Shown here in pieces: positions 60,991 through 64,000 of a stretch of 64,000 bases of DNA (the first letter of the stretch is position 1; each line of letters opens with the position of its first letter). Source of the DNA: Cladorrhinum sp. PSN259 (Eukaryota; Ascomycota; Sordariomycetes; Sordariales; Podosporaceae); contig MU867068.1 in assembly GCA_033725935.1 (NCBI GenBank), positions 497,681 to 561,680 of the forward strand, written 5' to 3'. The notes below the pieces were generated by a model that was given only the letters and a program-made list of their open reading frames with translations, searched no databases and had not been told where the DNA came from. The position numbers and the translations under genes are program-made.

Positions 60991-63900
60991 ATGAACGGCG
61001 CTGAGACGAGGAGAGGCGGGTCCGGGGGAGCAGGAGTAGGAGCGGGTGGATACAGTGCCTATAATCTGGGAAGAATGCCTCCCCCCGCTGTGCAGCCGTT
61101 GGTGACACCGCCCGGAAAGGTGCTGGCTGAAGGATATAAGAAGGACATATACAACCCGGTACGCAAGACTCAATCTCTTCTACTCTGGACATTCGTCACT
61201 AACATGACTGGGCCCCGCAGATGAACAAGACGCGACCACAAAGCTCTACCCGAGTAGATCTGAAGGACTCGATACAGATTCATCTGCTGACAGAGACGGC
61301 CTTGTCGGACAGCAAAGCTTTCGAGATTCTCCCGCAGGAGGAGGTTGACGAACTGAAGAAACAGGTACAATCCCTGACGATGCGCGTGGAACAAGCTCGG
61401 GCAAACTTGGCGATCCAATCCAAATACCGTGATGCTGCCGTGTCGATGGCAAGGTTATACTCCCCAGGAAAGGCCGGAAACCGAATGAGCGACTCCGCCA
61501 AGGAAGCCGAGATGGAGAAGGAGGCCAGTGAACGACAGTGCGAAGAGTTGGCTGCCGAACTGTTCGCTTTGGAAAAGCGCTTGATGGAACCACAGAAGCT
61601 TCTGCTGCAGCATACGGCCGCCATTCTGCAGCTAACGCACCGCGCTTCGTCCAAAAAGTCCGGATTGCCGCAGCTTGCCAACCCGATGATGAATGGCATT
61701 CCCAGTAGCCCCGAAAGTCTCTACACTTATACCAACGGGCGCAACAGCATGGAGATACCGACCGAGGAACTCGATATCAACGACAGGAGTCTGTACTTGC
61801 CATTGGACGGTCCAGCTAATCGATCGCTAAAAACAAACACTATCGAGATACCGATGAAGTCGCCCATTCGAGAGCAGAACGCCCAACTGCGGGAATTGCG
61901 GGAGGAACTCGAGCGGCTGAAGGACGAGAATTCACGGTACAGGGACGAGTTGGAGCAACTGAAGGGACTTGAGCAGCAACTTAAAAGTGAAAATACCCTA
62001 ATCAAGGAGGAGCACGACCGCATGTTCGCTGAACATGAGCAGCTGAAAGAGGACAACACCAGGCTTCAAGAAGCAGAGCAGCAACTCGAGAACGAGGCCG
62101 GAAACAGCACAAGGTTGAAGGATGCGGACGCAAGACTCCAGGCAATCGAGCAGCAAATGGGCGCCCGGATGGAAGCCCTGCAATTACAGGCTTCTGGTCA
62201 AATGAAAACCATCTCGGATACCGAGTCGAGGCTCGAGGTTTTGAACAACAAGTTGCGAGATATAATTGTTGCGTTCAACCCAGAGGAGAATGGAGGTTTC
62301 AAGGCTCCAGGGCCTGCGGCTGGTTCTGGCGAGACACTCGAAAGTCAGCTGGATTATTTGGAGGATGGCATCTCCGCTGCTGGCCAGGAGCAACAGTCGC
62401 GTCTTGCTGATGTTTCCAAGGGCACTGACAGAGCAGTTGCTGAGGCATCTGCAGCGTCAGCGGAAACGGTGGCCATGGCAACAGCTCTCTCTAAGGTGGA
62501 GGGTTCACTTGATCAAGTTCAAGAGCGCATGCAGACTATCAATCGCCAAGTTCAGTTCCTGCTTCAACAAGCGAACGCCAGCCAGCCGCCACCTAATGAT
62601 GGAAACCTGGATGATCAGTTTGAGTATCTCGAAAACGCAATGGATATCATCAGCTCAGAATTGACCCGTTCACTTGAAGAGTCTCTGTCTGTGTCGGCAG
62701 GCAAGCGTGATATCGAACAGGTCGACGCTGTCCTGATGGGCTTGTGGGAGATCATCCAGACTGGTTATGCAGAGATTGCGCAACAAAAGGCGGCCCGTAG
62801 GCAGGCGCGTGCTTTGGGTCAACAAAATGCCGATGACGATGAGGAACTCTCCAGCAACGAGTTTGAGCCAGACCTCGGCGAGCCGTACTCTCTGCAGGCT
62901 TTCTCCACCAAGGTTCAGTGGCTCTATGCCCAGGCAACAAGCCTTAGGGAGCAGAAATATATCCTTCAACGCCAGATCAAGCAGCAACGTGAGCTCAACA
63001 ACAGGAGCGAGTCTGAGAAAGATCAAGAACTCCAGGCCAAGAAGGAAGAACTCGAGAAAACTCACATGCTTCTTGACGACAGCGAAAGAGCGGCCAAGGA
63101 GGCCCAAGATCAGCTCCAGAAGCTACTCGTCGATATGGAAACTCTCCAGAAGACCAACCTTGCCAACGAAACCGCTTCTTCTTCTACCTCCAAGGCCACC
63201 GAAGACCAACTTAAAGAGCGCAACGCCCAGATTGCCGAGATGGAGTCCGAGTATCGTGAAGTCCAAACCCGCCTTGCCACTGTCGAAGCCAACATGGCCA
63301 ACGTTCAGACTCAGTACAACCAGGCTAATGAAGCCCGTCTTTCTTCGGAAGCTCAGCTTGCCTCTCTCGAGACTCAGTTCAACCAAGCCAAGGAAGCTCA
63401 GCATGCCTCGGAGGCTCAGCTTGCCTCGATTCAGACGCAGCTCGCCGAGGTTACCGAAGCCAAGGATGCTGCTGATTCACAGGCTGAACAGCTCCAGGAG
63501 CAGATCAAGACCAAGGATGAGGAACTCGAACGAATGAACATGATGGTCATAGAACTTAAGACGGAAATGACCATTGCCAAGGCCGAGCTTGATGGTGCGT
63601 ACGGATCGAGACAGCAGCGGGCCGCCGAGGTTGCCAAGTTCACCAACAAGGAGGAGACTGCGCAGCTCAACTCTCAGGTTATCAGACTTAGGTCCGAGCT
63701 GGAGAATGCGCTCAGGGATTTGGAGGATATTACTCGCGAGTCTATCAATGCCGAGAAGGAAAAGTTGGATTTGGAGAGCAAGTTGGATGATGCTATTGCG
63801 TCCAGACAGGGCTTGGAAGGGGAGGTCAAGAGGTTGGCTGAGAGGTTGGACAAGGCCAAGGAGGAGTTGGATAAGGTCAAGCTGAGGCCGCCACCTAGTC

Positions 63901-64000
63901 CCTCGGCGCTTGGTGGAAGCAGCCGGGTGGGCGCGAGCATGTTGAGTGAGCAGTTTAGGGCCACCATGAAGGAGGAGAGGAGGAAGTTTCAAGAGGAGAT
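60991..64000 (+). CDS. Uds1-domain coiled-coil septation protein (partial)
   Basis: 3' end lies beyond the window. Exon 1 60991-61158 (56 residues, Gly-rich) and exon 2 61221-64000 (at least 926 codons, open to the edge) have a GTACGC donor and CCGCAG acceptor. The first part of exon 2 (STRVDLKDSIQIHLLTETAL to AAVSMARLY) is the Uds1 (up-regulated during septation) domain known from fission yeast and filamentous fungi. From about residue 270 onward nearly everything is long coiled coil with heptad Glu/Gln/Leu (ELREELERLKDENSRYRDE; ETQFNQAKEAQHASEAQL). No kinesin motor or other catalytic motif is visible. The likely role is a scaffold at septa or spindle pole, inferred from the family. Confidence 0.85.

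Overview
The window is nuclear DNA of a filamentous ascomycete, most likely a sordariomycete close to Neurospora, Sordaria or Podospora. Introns are short (about 50-75 nt) with RCTRAC-type branch sites just before CAG/TAG acceptors. Intergenic DNA is pyrimidine-rich. The gene set is a typical euascomycete one: dynactin p150, DSC ubiquitin-ligase subunit, a Uds1 septation protein, a Pps1-type phosphatase and an HMG-box factor. A 10-N scaffold gap lies at 12878-12887 and homopolymer C or G runs mark weak assembly points.

Layout. 0.3-4.6 kb: TAF13 (+) converges on the vacuolar ATPase subunit a gene (-). 5.4-12 kb: a lectin-like propeller plus metzincin gene broken by one in-frame UAG (-), SRP19 (-) and a divergent CCCH zinc-finger protein with a poly-asparagine tract (+). 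13-24 kb: four-intron-or-fewer minus-strand genes for dynactin p150Glued, an MATA-type HMG-box factor and the RuvB-like 1 ATPase. 24.9-31 kb: AP-2 alpha adaptin and the autophagy PROPPIN ATG18 (+), the latter followed in frame by 253 further codons beyond its UAG stop. 31.6-42.8 kb: threonine synthase (-), a Pps1-like dual-specificity phosphatase (+) and TAF4 (-). 43.6-48.1 kb: a decayed small secreted-protein gene with three in-frame stops (-) and an F-box-like leucine-rich-repeat gene (-). 48.1-53.9 kb: a gene-poor stretch. 53.9-64 kb: an ING-family PHD protein (-), a cis-prenyltransferase (-), a Dsc2-type rhomboid pseudoprotease (+) and a Uds1 coiled-coil protein (+) that runs off the end.

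Most genes are housekeeping functions with no operon-like relation. Two TFIID subunits (TAF13, TAF4) and several membrane-traffic or vacuole genes (VPH1, AP-2 alpha, ATG18, Dsc2, SRP19) happen to share the window. The most interesting signals are two in-frame UAG codons, in the propeller/metzincin gene and at the end of ATG18. In both the reading frame stays open beyond the UAG, and the UAG sits in a 6-nt loop of a small predicted hairpin. That is the known context of sexual-stage A-to-I mRNA editing in Sordariomycetes (UAG read as UGG). The sequence alone cannot prove editing; recent nonsense mutation, readthrough or a separate downstream gene remain possible. All exon limits below were placed by eye from splice sites and reading-frame continuity.
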